The notes beneath the pieces are model-generated. The model was not told the origin of the DNA. It did no database searches and saw only the letters and a list, made by a program, of their open reading frames with translations. Positions 1-7,919 of a DNA stretch of 64,000 bases are shown here, piece by piece; within the stretch, counting starts at the first letter, position 1, and every line of letters begins with the position of its first letter. Where the stretch lies: positions 1 through 64,000 of the forward strand of contig NZ_BAUX01000020.1 in assembly GCF_002897035.1 (NCBI RefSeq), given 5' to 3'. The stretch comes from Methylopila sp. Yamaguchi. Its GTDB lineage: Bacteria; Pseudomonadota; Alphaproteobacteria; Rhizobiales; Methylopilaceae. The translations under genes were made by a program, and so were the position numbers.

Positions 1-458
1 GGGGCGCAGCGCGCGGTCGCATGGGGCGCTATCGATCGGAGCGGAGGGCGCCGGGCGCAGGCGGTGGCCCGCGACGAGACGCTTCGTCGAACGCGTTGGA
101 ACGATCTCCATCGCGTCCTTCCAACCAAGGCTCCGTCCTCAACCGCGCTATTAAACACGCGTTTAATATGGCCCATGAGACGGTCGATGTGCAGCTCAAA
201 AGCTGGGCGCCGCTATTGGACCGAGTGGGCTGAATTCCGCAGGAGGCGCCCGTGCGGAAGGCGCCGACTGCGCGCGAAGCGCCCAGCTCGTCCGGGGGTG
301 AAAACGGGCGCCAGGGCACCGATCCCGGGCTTCTACTTGGGTCGGGCCTGCTCGACGACGGCGTCGCCGTTGGGATCTCCGCAGACAGTTAAGAGAGGTC
401 GAGGTCAACAGGGCGGCTCACGGCGCAGCGAATGACCATCGCCGCGCGGTTGATCGGT
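1..458. other. Left-edge region without a recognisable gene
   Basis: I see no convincing coding sequence here. The open frames are arginine-rich mirror frames typical of high-GC DNA. The only clear structure is the AT-rich palindrome listed at 149-168. It is followed at 169 by an ATG opening a 21-codon frame that ends at 233. That frame has no recognisable motif and could be a gene remnant. Confidence 0.5.
149..168. promoter_or_regulatory. 20-bp perfect palindromic operator candidate
   Basis: TATTAAAC-ACGC-GTTTAATA has perfect 8-bp arms around a 4-bp centre and is AT-rich within GC-rich surroundings. Its size and symmetry are typical of TetR-family operators (family knowledge). Which gene it controls cannot be told, because no regulator is visible to the right and the left flank lies outside the window. 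Confidence 0.4.
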
Positions 459-1475
459 TCAGCGCCAGCCCAAGGCGGGGGCGACGTGCTTCAGAATGGC
501 CTCGATCACATGGGCGTTGTAGGCGACGCCCAGCTGGTTCGGGACGGTCAGCAGCAGCGTGTCGGCCTCCTGGATCGCCTCATCCGCCTTCAACGCCGCC
601 GCCAGCTTGTCGGGTTCGGCCGCGTAGGACCTGCCGAAGATCGCCCGCATGTCGTCGATCACCCCGATCTGGTCGTCGCCGTCCCCGCGACCGAAGTACG
701 CCCGGTCCTGGTCGTTCACGAGGGCGAAGATCGAACGGGAGACCGAGACGCGCGGGGTCCGCGCGTGGCCCGCCTCTTTCCAGGCGTCGCGATAGATCCG
801 GATCTGCTTGGCCTGCTGCACGTGGAAGGGCTCGCCGCTTTCGTCCTTCTTCAGGGTCGAGCTTTGCAGGTTCATCCCCTGTTGCGCGGCCCAGACGGCC
901 GTGTCGTTGGAGGCCGACCCCCACCAGATGCGGTCGCGCAAGCCGGGGGAGTGCGGCTCGATGCGCAGCAGCCAGGGCGGGTTCGGGAACATCGGGCGCG
1001 GGTTGGGCTGAGCGAAGCCTTCGCCCTTCAGCACGTTCAGGAAGACCTCGGCGTGACGGCGACCCATGTCGGCGTCGCTTTCGCCGTCGGCCGGCGCATA
1101 GCCGAAGTGTCGCCAACCCTCGATGACCTGCTCGGGCGAGCCGCGGCTGATCCCGAGCTGCAGCCGGCCCCCGGCGATGAGGTCCGCCGCGCCCGCGTCC
1201 TCGGCCATATAGAGCGGGTTCTCGTAGCGCATGTCGATGACGCCGGTGCCGATCTCGATGCGGCTCGTCTTCGCGCCGACGGCCGCCAGCAGCGGAAACG
1301 GCGAGGCCAACTGCCGCGCGAAGTGATGCACCCGGAAATAGGCCCCATCCGCGCCAAGCTCCTCAGCCGCTACGGCGAGGTCGATCGACTGGAGCAGGGT
1401 GTCGCCCGCCGAGCGGGTCTGCGAGTGCGCGGAGGGCGACCAATGGCCGAACGACAGGAACCCGATCTTCTTCAT
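459..1475 (-). CDS. LLM-class flavin-dependent oxidoreductase (luciferase-like)
   Basis: A 338-residue bacterial-luciferase-like TIM-barrel protein, expected to use reduced flavin and O2 on an unidentified substrate. The N-terminus KKIGFLSFGHW, the segment IEIGTGVIDMRYENPLYMAEDAG and LQLGISRGSPEQ are typical of the family. I chose the ATG at 1475 because the homologous N-terminus begins there; an in-frame ATG lies 11 codons upstream but adds a non-conserved tail. It is followed downstream by 458 bp without a gene and preceded by the azoreductase gene on the same strand, 117 bp away. Both use flavin, so a shared redox or detoxification role is possible. The substrate is not predictable. Confidence 0.85.
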   Translation of the reverse strand: MKKIGFLSFGHWSPSAHSQTRSAGDTLLQSIDLAVAAEELGADGAYFRVHHFARQLASPFPLLAAVGAKTSRIEIGTGVIDMRYENPLYMAEDAGAADLIAGGRLQLGISRGSPEQVIEGWRHFGYAPADGESDADMGRRHAEVFLNVLKGEGFAQPNPRPMFPNPPWLLRIEPHSPGLRDRIWWGSASNDTAVWAAQQGMNLQSSTLKKDESGEPFHVQQAKQIRIYRDAWKEAGHARTPRVSVSRSIFALVNDQDRAYFGRGDGDDQIGVIDDMRAIFGRSYAAEPDKLAAALKADEAIQEADTLLLTVPNQLGVAYNAHVIEAILKHVAPALGWR

Positions 1476-1592
1476 GACGTCCACTCTACATGTGCTGTCG
1501 GCCGCCACCTGTGCGGGCAGGGCGGCCGATCGTGCGTTACCAAGGCATACGCCGGCGCAAGCGTGAGGTCGCCGGCGCTGCGCGAACCGACG

Positions 1593-2207
1593 TCACGCCG
1601 CTTTCAGCCGCGCCGCGTCCTGAAGCGCCGCGTCGAGCGCCTTCTCCCGCAAGCCGGGTCCGGCCATGACGCCCTCGGCTATGACAAACTCGACCTGCGG
1701 GACGCCAATGAACGCGAACACAGACTTGAGATAGGTCTCGACATGCTCGAACGCCGCCATGGGCGTGTCGGCGCCATAAAAGCCTCCGCGGGAGACCGCG
1801 ACGATCACCCGCTTGTCGCCCGCAAGTCCGACGACGCGTCCGTTCTCGCCGTACTTGAAGGTCCGGCCTGCTACGAGCAGCCGGTCGATCCACGCCTTGA
1901 GCTGGCTTGGGATCGTGAAGTTGTACATCGGCGCGCCGATCACCACGACATCGGCTTCCAGGAACTCGTCGAGCGCCCGAGCGGCCTCGGCGTTCTCGGC
2001 CCTCGTGTCGGCGGAGACGTCCGCGTCCGGGGCCGCGGCCGCCAGATGCTCGCCCGAGAGATGCGCCAGCGGCGCGGCCGCCAGATCGCGCCGGACGATC
2101 TCGACGCCGGGCGTCTCGGCTTCGAACCGCTGGACGATCGCCGCAGACACAGCGCGACTGACGGAATGGGCGCCGAGAATGCTGGCGTCGACATGGAGCA
2201 GTTTCAT
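1593..2207 (-). CDS. azoR: FMN-dependent NADH:quinone reductase / azoreductase
   Basis: A 204-residue flavodoxin-fold protein of the AzoR family, which performs two-electron reduction of quinones and azo compounds with NADH and FMN. The N-terminus MKLLHVDASILGAHSVSR is the phosphate-binding segment. APMYNFTIPSQLKAWIDR and VSRGGFYG are the family's FMN-contact motifs. The start at 2207 fits the usual AzoR N-terminus and has a GAGGA ribosome site. The frame stays open upstream for 138 codons, but that stretch is the mirror of the divergent regulator. It is transcribed divergently from the HxlR regulator gene across a 75-bp gap containing an inverted repeat, so control by that regulator is likely, probably in response to quinone or electrophile stress (inference). 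Confidence 0.92.
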   Translation of the reverse strand: MKLLHVDASILGAHSVSRAVSAAIVQRFEAETPGVEIVRRDLAAAPLAHLSGEHLAAAAPDADVSADTRAENAEAARALDEFLEADVVVIGAPMYNFTIPSQLKAWIDRLLVAGRTFKYGENGRVVGLAGDKRVIVAVSRGGFYGADTPMAAFEHVETYLKSVFAFIGVPQVEFVIAEGVMAGPGLREKALDAALQDAARLKAA

Positions 2208-2228
2208 TGTGATCCTCGGTATTGGTTT

Positions 2229-2251
2229 GTAACCGAGGCTCAATAAGTTAC
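2229..2251. promoter_or_regulatory. Inverted repeat in the azoR-hxlR divergent gap
   Basis: GTAAC (2229-2233) and GTTAC (2247-2251) form a perfect inverted repeat spaced by 13 bp in the middle of the divergent promoter region. HxlR-type dimers bind such sites in divergent regulator/oxidoreductase pairs (family knowledge), so this is the natural operator candidate. Confidence 0.45.
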
Positions 2252-2282
2252 TCTTGGACGCTGATCGCAAGGAGGCACATTC

Positions 2283-2687
2283 TTGGAACGCAGGCACACC
2301 GATGATCCCATCCCCGGCTACGCGGGCGCGGAGTCCCACGAGTGCCTGATGGTGAACTCGGTGCTGGCGCGGGTCGGCGACAAGTGGACCGTGCTGGTCG
2401 TCATGTTCCTCGCAGACGGCTCCAAACGCTTCAACGAGCTCAAACGGCTGATCGGAGGCGTGTCCCAGCGGATGCTGACTCTGACGCTGCGCGGTCTCGA
2501 GCGGGACGGGCTGGTGACGCGGACTGTGACCCCGAGCATTCCGCCGCGGGTCGATTACGAACTCACCGATCTCGGCCGCTCCCTGCAGGCGCACGCGGTC
2601 GCGCTTGCTCGTTGGGCGCACGAGAACGGACCGGCGATCGAGAGCGCCCGCGCCGCCTTCGATGACGAGCGCAGAGAGGCGTCGTGA
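2283..2687 (+). CDS. HxlR-family winged-helix transcriptional regulator
   Basis: A 134-residue MarR/HxlR-type regulator. VLARVGDKWTVLVVMFL, RFNELKRLIGGVSQRMLT and LERDGLVTR are diagnostic of the HxlR winged helix. The start is the TTG at 2283, supported by a strong AAGGAGG at 2269-2275; the first in-frame ATG would remove the conserved segment before the recognition fold. Cys21 (in SHECLMV) sits near the N-terminus, where thiol-sensing HxlR proteins such as YodB and QorR carry their redox cysteine, so redox control of the divergent azoreductase is plausible. Its stop overlaps the next gene's GTG start by four bases. Confidence 0.9.
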   Translation: MERRHTDDPIPGYAGAESHECLMVNSVLARVGDKWTVLVVMFLADGSKRFNELKRLIGGVSQRMLTLTLRGLERDGLVTRTVTPSIPPRVDYELTDLGRSLQAHAVALARWAHENGPAIESARAAFDDERREAS

Positions 2688-3268
2688 CTGGGAGCGACGC
2701 GCCGGCCAAGCCTTGGAACCCGCCGCCGCTCATCCTGACGCTCCGCCTCGATCAGGCGCGGCAAGTCAGGTTCGACGCGTTGCGCCAGGAGCATTTTCCT
2801 CCGGAGCGCAATTACCTGTCGTCGCACGTCACCCTGTTCCACCATCTCCCGGGCGCAGATGTGTTGGAGATCATTCGACGGTTGCGCGCAGTCGTCGACG
2901 GGCGCCCGCCGCCCCTGGTGACGGTGCAGTCCGTGGCCTCGCTCGGCCGCGGCGTCGCCTTTCGGCTGTCGTCCCCGGAGACGCTCGAGATCAGGCGCGC
3001 GCTCGCCGCGGAGTGGCGGCCGCACCTGACGCCCCAGGACCGCAACTTCGGCGGGCTGCATGTGACGGTCCAGAACAAGGTCGCTCCAGAAGCCGCCCAC
3101 GCTCTGCTGGCGCGCCTGCGAAGTTCATTCGCGCCCGACGATTTTCACGCTCCCGGTCTCGACCTGTGGCGGTACCTCGGCGGACCTTGGGAGCACGTCG
3201 AGGCGTTCGATTTCGCGCCGCGGCAGGGAGCCGGGGTCGGCTTCTCGGCCGGCGCGGGCGGGAACTGA
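2684..3268 (+). CDS. 2H phosphoesterase, 2'-5' RNA ligase (LigT) superfamily
   Basis: A 194-residue protein with two HxT motifs, HVT at residues 48-50 and HVT at 126-128, spaced as in 2H phosphodiesterases that act on cyclic phosphates or 2'-5' RNA linkages. GTG start, with four-base overlap (GTGA) with the upstream HxlR gene, implying translational coupling. The physiological substrate is unknown. The link with a redox regulator may be only operonic convenience. Confidence 0.82.
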   Translation: MTGSDAPAKPWNPPPLILTLRLDQARQVRFDALRQEHFPPERNYLSSHVTLFHHLPGADVLEIIRRLRAVVDGRPPPLVTVQSVASLGRGVAFRLSSPETLEIRRALAAEWRPHLTPQDRNFGGLHVTVQNKVAPEAAHALLARLRSSFAPDDFHAPGLDLWRYLGGPWEHVEAFDFAPRQGAGVGFSAGAGGN

Positions 3269-3323
3269 GCGGCGCCGCGCGAAAGACGCCGGATCAATCC
3301 GGCGGCGCGGCTCTTTCAGGGTC

Positions 3324-4625
3324 ATGACCATCCCCCAGGCCTTGCTCCCCGACCCCTACATCCTCGCGCTCACCGGGGCGGGGCTCCTGATTGCCCTGGT
3401 CGTCTGGCTTCCGACGGCGCTGCGGAGGGTCCCGCTGTCGTTGCCGATCATCTGCATCGCGCTTGGCGCGGCTCTGTTCGCGCTTCCGGGGATCTCGCTC
3501 GAGCCGCTGCCGACCCTCCACCCCGAGCTGACCGAGCGCCTCTCGGAGCTCGTGGTCGTCATCGCCCTGATGGGCGCGGGATTGAAGATCGACCGGGTGT
3601 TCGGCGTCCGGCGATGGTCCGTAGCTCTGCGCCTGATCGTCGTGACGATGCCGCTTAGCATCGTGGCCATCACCGCGATCGGCGGTTGGTGGATCGGGAT
3701 GTCATGGACCGTGGCGCTGCTGTTCGGCGCCGCGCTCGCCCCGACAGATCCCGTGCTGGCGGCGGACGTTCAGGTCGGACCGCCGAAGTCGCACGATGAG
3801 GACGACGTGCGGTTCGGGCTGACGGCCGAGGCCGGATTGAACGACGGCTTCGCCTTTCCCTTCGTTCATCTGGCGATCGCGCTCGCCGCGTCGGCCGCGA
3901 CAGGAAAGCCCTGGGTCGCCGAATGGATCGCCGTCAACGTGATCTGGGAGATCGCCGCCGGGGTCACGGCGGGCTACGTCATCGGCCGGGCGTTCGGGTG
4001 GCTGACATTCCATGTGCCGGCGAAGTCCAAGCTGGCGGAGAGCGGCGACGGGCTGATCGCGCTGTCCGCGGCCTTGGTGTCCTACGGCCTGACCGAGATC
4101 ATCCACTGCTACGGCTTCCTCGCGGTTTTCGTGACGGCGCTCACCTTCCGGCATGCGCACCGCGACCACGAGCTTCACGTCGGGATGCACGAGGTCGCGG
4201 AGCAGATCGAACGTCTCATGATGATGGCGCTGCTCCTGCTTTTCGGCGGCGCTCTCGTTAGCGGCCTGCTGGCCCCGCTCGGCTGGGTCGACGTCGCCGC
4301 CGCGGTGGTTATTCTGGTCGTGGTCCGGCCGCTCGCCGGGCTGATCGGATTGATCGGGCACAAAGCGGACTGGCGGGAGCGGCTGACGCTCGCGTTCTTC
4401 GGCATCCGCGGCGTGGGTTCGATCTATTACATCGCCTACGGCCTCAACCACATGCCCGCTCAAGAAGGCGAACGTCTCTGGGCGATCGTCGGTCTGGTGA
4501 TCCTGCTCTCGATCCTCATGCATGGGCTGACCGTCACGCCGATCATGCGCAGGCTCGACCGGAGCCAGGGTCGAGATCCCGATCAGGACGAGCCGCAGCC
4601 TGCGGCCGTCCAGAACGCGCCCTGA
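3324..4625 (+). CDS. Cation:proton antiporter, CPA1 (NhaP-type)
   Basis: A 433-residue inner-membrane exchanger with hydrophobic segments throughout. TDP (residues 141-143, in APTDPVLAADVQVG) and ND (173-174, in AGLNDGFAFPF) match the two ion-binding motifs of CPA1 antiporters. The hydrophilic C-terminus after about residue 410 (SQGRDPDQDEPQ) is short, without a CNBD or TrkA domain. It lies 55 bp after the LigT gene on the same strand. Na+/H+ or K+/H+ exchange is the family role; the ion cannot be assigned. Confidence 0.88.
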   Translation: MTIPQALLPDPYILALTGAGLLIALVVWLPTALRRVPLSLPIICIALGAALFALPGISLEPLPTLHPELTERLSELVVVIALMGAGLKIDRVFGVRRWSVALRLIVVTMPLSIVAITAIGGWWIGMSWTVALLFGAALAPTDPVLAADVQVGPPKSHDEDDVRFGLTAEAGLNDGFAFPFVHLAIALAASAATGKPWVAEWIAVNVIWEIAAGVTAGYVIGRAFGWLTFHVPAKSKLAESGDGLIALSAALVSYGLTEIIHCYGFLAVFVTALTFRHAHRDHELHVGMHEVAEQIERLMMMALLLLFGGALVSGLLAPLGWVDVAAAVVILVVVRPLAGLIGLIGHKADWRERLTLAFFGIRGVGSIYYIAYGLNHMPAQEGERLWAIVGLVILLSILMHGLTVTPIMRRLDRSQGRDPDQDEPQPAAVQNAP

Positions 4626-4650
4626 CGCGCGGCGCTCTTGTCGACTTCCG

Positions 4651-5010
4651 TCACCTCGGCTCGTCGGCGTCCTGGGCGTCATACCATGTGGCGTAGGGGG
4701 TGTTCCGGGCGAGCTTCCGGTTCAGATCAGGCGCGCCGTCCGTCCACCACGCAGGTCCGCGCTCCCCGAGCGCGACCTTCGCGGCGTGAACCCGGTCGCG
4801 GGCGGCCTTCAGCGCTTCAGCGTCGGCGCGCGCGGTCCGGACGGCGCTGCGGGCCGACATCAGCTCGGACACGAGTCGACGCCGCTCGTCGTCCGACAGA
4901 GCGGGATTGCTGAGCCTCCACAGGCGTCCCCTCACCACAAAATAGCGGCCGTCAGGGGTGACGGGATGCCGTCGCGCAAGCGCCTCCGAGGACGAGCCGG
5001 CTTCAGCCAT
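4651..5010 (-). CDS. Conserved hypothetical protein, HPVTPDGRYFVVRGRLWR type
   Basis: A 119-residue soluble protein. Its N-terminal part (HPVTPDGRYFVVRGRLWRL, residues 15-33) is a pattern I recognise from uncharacterised proteobacterial proteins. The middle (residues about 40-80) is charged and probably helical. The C-terminus GPAWWTDGAPDLNRKLARNTPYATWY is aromatic-rich and also conserved in form. No catalytic motif is seen and the function is unknown. It is convergent with the antiporter. Confidence 0.7.
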   Translation of the reverse strand: MAEAGSSSEALARRHPVTPDGRYFVVRGRLWRLSNPALSDDERRRLVSELMSARSAVRTARADAEALKAARDRVHAAKVALGERGPAWWTDGAPDLNRKLARNTPYATWYDAQDADEPR

Positions 5011-5130
5011 CGCCTGAACTGCTCCGTTGGGTCGGGCGCGCTAAGCGCCGAGCGCCCTTGAGGGCGAGCTCGGAACATAGCGCTGACAGCGTCAAGGCCA
5101 GCCGTGACGCCGCCCGCCTGAGTGGGCCTT

Positions 5131-5175
5131 TGTAGTACATAGAATTTATAGATTGTATTGACTTATTCGTTGAAG
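5131..5175. promoter_or_regulatory. AT-rich probable promoter region of the sulfonate-type cluster
   Basis: A run of TA-rich sequence (TACATAGAATTTATAGATTG within it) lies 40-85 bp upstream of the monooxygenase start in otherwise GC-rich DNA. I cannot fix exact -35/-10 elements. An activator such as a CysB/Cbl-type protein would be expected for sulfonate genes, but none is encoded nearby. Confidence 0.35.
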
Positions 5176-5214
5176 TTTCGGAGGAATGCGCCGGACGCCG
5201 CGAAGGGCTTGGAG

Positions 5215-6291
5215 ATGGCGCAGATCGAATTCGGCGTGTGGGCGCCCGTGCACGGACCGCGCGCTGCCGCCCATGATCCGCAGGAGGCCTACGACGCCTC
5301 GTGGGAGCACAACCGCGCCACGGTGATCGAGGCCGAAACGCTCGGTTACGACTCCGTGCTCGTCGCCCAGCACACCGCCAATCCTCATGTGCCCAGCCAT
5401 GATCAGCTCGAGGCCTGGACGGCGTCCGCCGGTCTCGCGGCGCTGACGCACCGCATCGAAATCATCGCGGCGATCAAGCCGGCGCTCTACCACCCGGTCG
5501 TGCTCGCCAAGATGGCGCTGCAGATCGAGGAGATCAGCCGCGGCCGCTTCGCCCTCAACCTGATCAACGCCTGGAACCGCGCCGAATTCGACAGGGCCGG
5601 CATCCCCTTCCTCGACCACGATCTGCGCTACGCCTATGGCCGCGAGTGGCTCTCGATCGTGAAGCGGCTGCTGCGCGGAGAGACCGTCACGCACCGGGGC
5701 GAGCACTTCGCCATCGATGGCTACGTGCTGGCGCCGGCGGGTAAATTCCGAGAGCGGCCGCGGATTTATCTCGGGGGCGAGTCCGAGCCCGCGCGGGAGC
5801 TTGCGACCGAGCACAGCGACGTCTGGTTCATCAACGGCCAGCCGCTCGGGGCGGTCGAGGGGCTGATCGCCGACCTCAGGGCCCGGCCGCGCCTGGGAAG
5901 CCCGCTGCGCTTCGGCCTGGCGGCCTTCGTGATCGCCCGCGAGACCGAGGCCGAGGCCCAGGCCGAACACCGCAGGCTCGCGACGCTCGCCGAGCGCGAC
6001 AAGGCCGACCGGGCGATCCAGAAGGCCAACACCGACCCGAAGGTGGTGATGTTCCAGACGATCGCGAAGAACCCTTCCGTCGGCACGAACGGCGGCACGG
6101 CGGCCGGCCTCGTCGGCAGCTACGACCAGGTCGCCGAACGCATCGCGGCGTTCCACGCCGCCGGCGTCGAGGTCTTCATGCTGCAGTTCCAGCCTTTCCG
6201 CGCCGAGATGCGGCGCTTCGCCGAAGAGATCTTTCCGCGTCTCGGCCGGTCGCCGGCGACGGTCGCCGCGAGCCTGAGGGACGCTCGATGA
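5215..6291 (+). CDS. FMNH2-dependent monooxygenase, SsuD/SfnG-like LLM class
   Basis: A 358-residue luciferase-fold monooxygenase. The pattern LALNLINAWN in the barrel, HDLRYAYGREW and the long QHTANPHVPSHDQLEAWT region resemble alkanesulfonate and dimethylsulfone monooxygenases, which release sulfite or sulfinate using FMNH2 and O2. I chose the ATG at 5215 (AAGGG seven bases upstream); a TTG 19 codons earlier lies in the AT-rich promoter region. It overlaps the permease gene by four bases (ATGA). Co-transcription with an Ssu/Tau-type ABC transporter supports organosulfur use. No dedicated flavin reductase gene is present here. The substrate is an inference. Confidence 0.85.
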   Translation: MAQIEFGVWAPVHGPRAAAHDPQEAYDASWEHNRATVIEAETLGYDSVLVAQHTANPHVPSHDQLEAWTASAGLAALTHRIEIIAAIKPALYHPVVLAKMALQIEEISRGRFALNLINAWNRAEFDRAGIPFLDHDLRYAYGREWLSIVKRLLRGETVTHRGEHFAIDGYVLAPAGKFRERPRIYLGGESEPARELATEHSDVWFINGQPLGAVEGLIADLRARPRLGSPLRFGLAAFVIARETEAEAQAEHRRLATLAERDKADRAIQKANTDPKVVMFQTIAKNPSVGTNGGTAAGLVGSYDQVAERIAAFHAAGVEVFMLQFQPFRAEMRRFAEEIFPRLGRSPATVAASLRDAR

Positions 6292-7172
6292 GCCTCGCCG
6301 ATCCGCGCGTCGGCAGCGGCTACGCGCTCGCGCCCGAGCCCAGCCTGCGGGCGCCGTCCGCCCGGCCGTCCGCGCGCGCCGCCGCCGCCGGCGCGGCCGC
6401 GAGACAGCGCTGGCTGCTCGCGCTGTCCTGGGCGGCGCCCGTCGTCGTGCTCATCGTCTGGGAAGCCCTGTGCCGCGGCGGCTACGTCGCGCCGCATGTG
6501 CTGCCGGCGCCGAGCAAGGTGGTGCAGACGGCGATCAAGCTCGCCTCCACAGGAAGCCTGTTCTCCGACCTCGGCGTAAGCCTCCTCAGAGCGGCGACCG
6601 GCTTCGCCGTCGGCGGCTTGATCGGCTTCTCGCTCGGCGTCACGGTCGGCTTCTCGCGCCTCGCGGAAGCCGCGATCGACCGCAGCGTCCAGATGATCCG
6701 CGCGGTGCCGTTCCTGGCGGCTCTGCCGCTCACGATCATCTGGTTCGGCGTCGGCGAGGCGCAGAAGATCTTCCTCGTGTCGCTCGGCGTCGTCTTCCCG
6801 ATTTACATCAACACGATCCTCGGGATCCGGCAGGTCGACCCGAAGCTGCTCGAACTCGCACGCGTGCAGGGCCTGTCGGGATGGACCACCATCCGGCGCA
6901 TCATCCTGCCGGGCGCGCTGCCCTCGATCCTGACGGGCGTCCGCTACGCCCTCGCTGTCGCCTGGCTTGCGCTCGTCGTCGCCGAGACCGTCGGCGCACA
7001 GGCGGGCCTCGGATTCCTCGCCATGGACGCTCGCGAGTTCCTGCGCACGGACGTCATCGTGCTAACCATCCTGATCTACGCGCTGATCGGCGCCGGATCA
7101 GATTCGATCGCGCGCCTGCTGGAGCGGCGGCTGCTTGCCTGGCACCCGAACTATGCAAAGGGCGCCCGATGA
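6288..7172 (+). CDS. ABC transporter permease, SsuC/TauC family
   Basis: A 294-residue inner-membrane permease with an alanine/arginine-rich N-terminal tail before the first membrane segment. The cytoplasmic EAA loop ELARVQGLSGWTTIRRIILP, which docks on the ATPase, is typical of sulfonate, taurine and nitrate importers. Start and stop overlap both neighbouring genes by four bases, indicating one polycistronic message. It probably forms the channel for an alkanesulfonate-like compound together with the following ATPase and binding protein. Confidence 0.9.
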   Translation: MSLADPRVGSGYALAPEPSLRAPSARPSARAAAAGAAARQRWLLALSWAAPVVVLIVWEALCRGGYVAPHVLPAPSKVVQTAIKLASTGSLFSDLGVSLLRAATGFAVGGLIGFSLGVTVGFSRLAEAAIDRSVQMIRAVPFLAALPLTIIWFGVGEAQKIFLVSLGVVFPIYINTILGIRQVDPKLLELARVQGLSGWTTIRRIILPGALPSILTGVRYALAVAWLALVVAETVGAQAGLGFLAMDAREFLRTDVIVLTILIYALIGAGSDSIARLLERRLLAWHPNYAKGAR

Positions 7173-7909
7173 GCCCGGTCGCCGCGGCTCCGGCTGTCGT
7201 CGTCCGCCGCCTCGTCCGGCGCTACGGCGAGCGCACCGTCATCGACGGCCTCGACCTGACCATCCAGCGCGGCGAGTTCGTCGCCCTGCTCGGCGAAAGC
7301 GGCTGCGGCAAGACCACCCTGCTGCGCGCGCTCGCCGGCCTCGACCCGATCGACGGCGGGTCGGTCAACGCGCCGGGGCGGCCAGCCGTCGTGTTCCAGG
7401 AGCATCGCCTGCTGCCTTGGGACAGCCTCTGGCGAAACGTGTCTCTGGGGCAGCCGGAGGACGGGGCGCGCGAGCGCGCCGCCGCCGCTTTGGCGGAGGT
7501 CGGCCTTGGCGACCGGCTGGACGACTGGCCGCGCAACCTCTCCGGCGGCCAGGCGCAGCGCGTCGCGCTCGCCCGCGCGCTGGTGCAGGAGCCCGAGCTG
7601 CTGCTCCTCGACGAGCCTTTCGCCGCGCTCGACGCGCTGACGCGTCTTCGGATGCACCAGCTCGTCAAGGAGCTCATCGCCCGACATCGGCCGGGCGTGC
7701 TGCTCGTCACCCATGACGTCGACGAGGCGCTCGCGCTGGCCGACCGCATCCTGCTCATGCGGGACGGGGCGATCGCTCACGAAATCCGGCTCTCGGACGA
7801 GGTCTCGCTCCAGGCCGCCCGCGCGGACCTGTTGGCCCAACTCGGCGTCGTTCCGGCGGATCGCCGCGCGAGCTCTCCCGCGTCCTCCCTCTCTCAAACG
7901 CCCGCTTAA
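7169..7909 (+). CDS. ABC transporter ATP-binding protein, SsuB/TauB family
   Basis: A 246-residue ATPase. Walker A is GESGCGKTT at residues 42-50. The signature LSGGQAQRVALARAL and Walker B LLLLDEPFAALDALTR follow in order, with the H-loop in LLVTHDVDEAL. I placed the start at the ATG overlapping the permease stop; the frame is open further upstream only as a mirror of the permease. FQEHRLLPWDSLWRNV is the Q-loop pattern typical of nitrate/sulfonate/taurine importers. Confidence 0.92.
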   Translation: MSPVAAAPAVVVRRLVRRYGERTVIDGLDLTIQRGEFVALLGESGCGKTTLLRALAGLDPIDGGSVNAPGRPAVVFQEHRLLPWDSLWRNVSLGQPEDGARERAAAALAEVGLGDRLDDWPRNLSGGQAQRVALARALVQEPELLLLDEPFAALDALTRLRMHQLVKELIARHRPGVLLVTHDVDEALALADRILLMRDGAIAHEIRLSDEVSLQAARADLLAQLGVVPADRRASSPASSLSQTPA

Positions 7910-7919
7910 GGCTCAACCC

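Noticed and set aside
432-2246. A 604-codon open frame on the plus strand
   Set aside because: It is the mirror of the luciferase-like and azoreductase genes on the minus strand; it is Arg/Val/Gly-rich and has no family motif.
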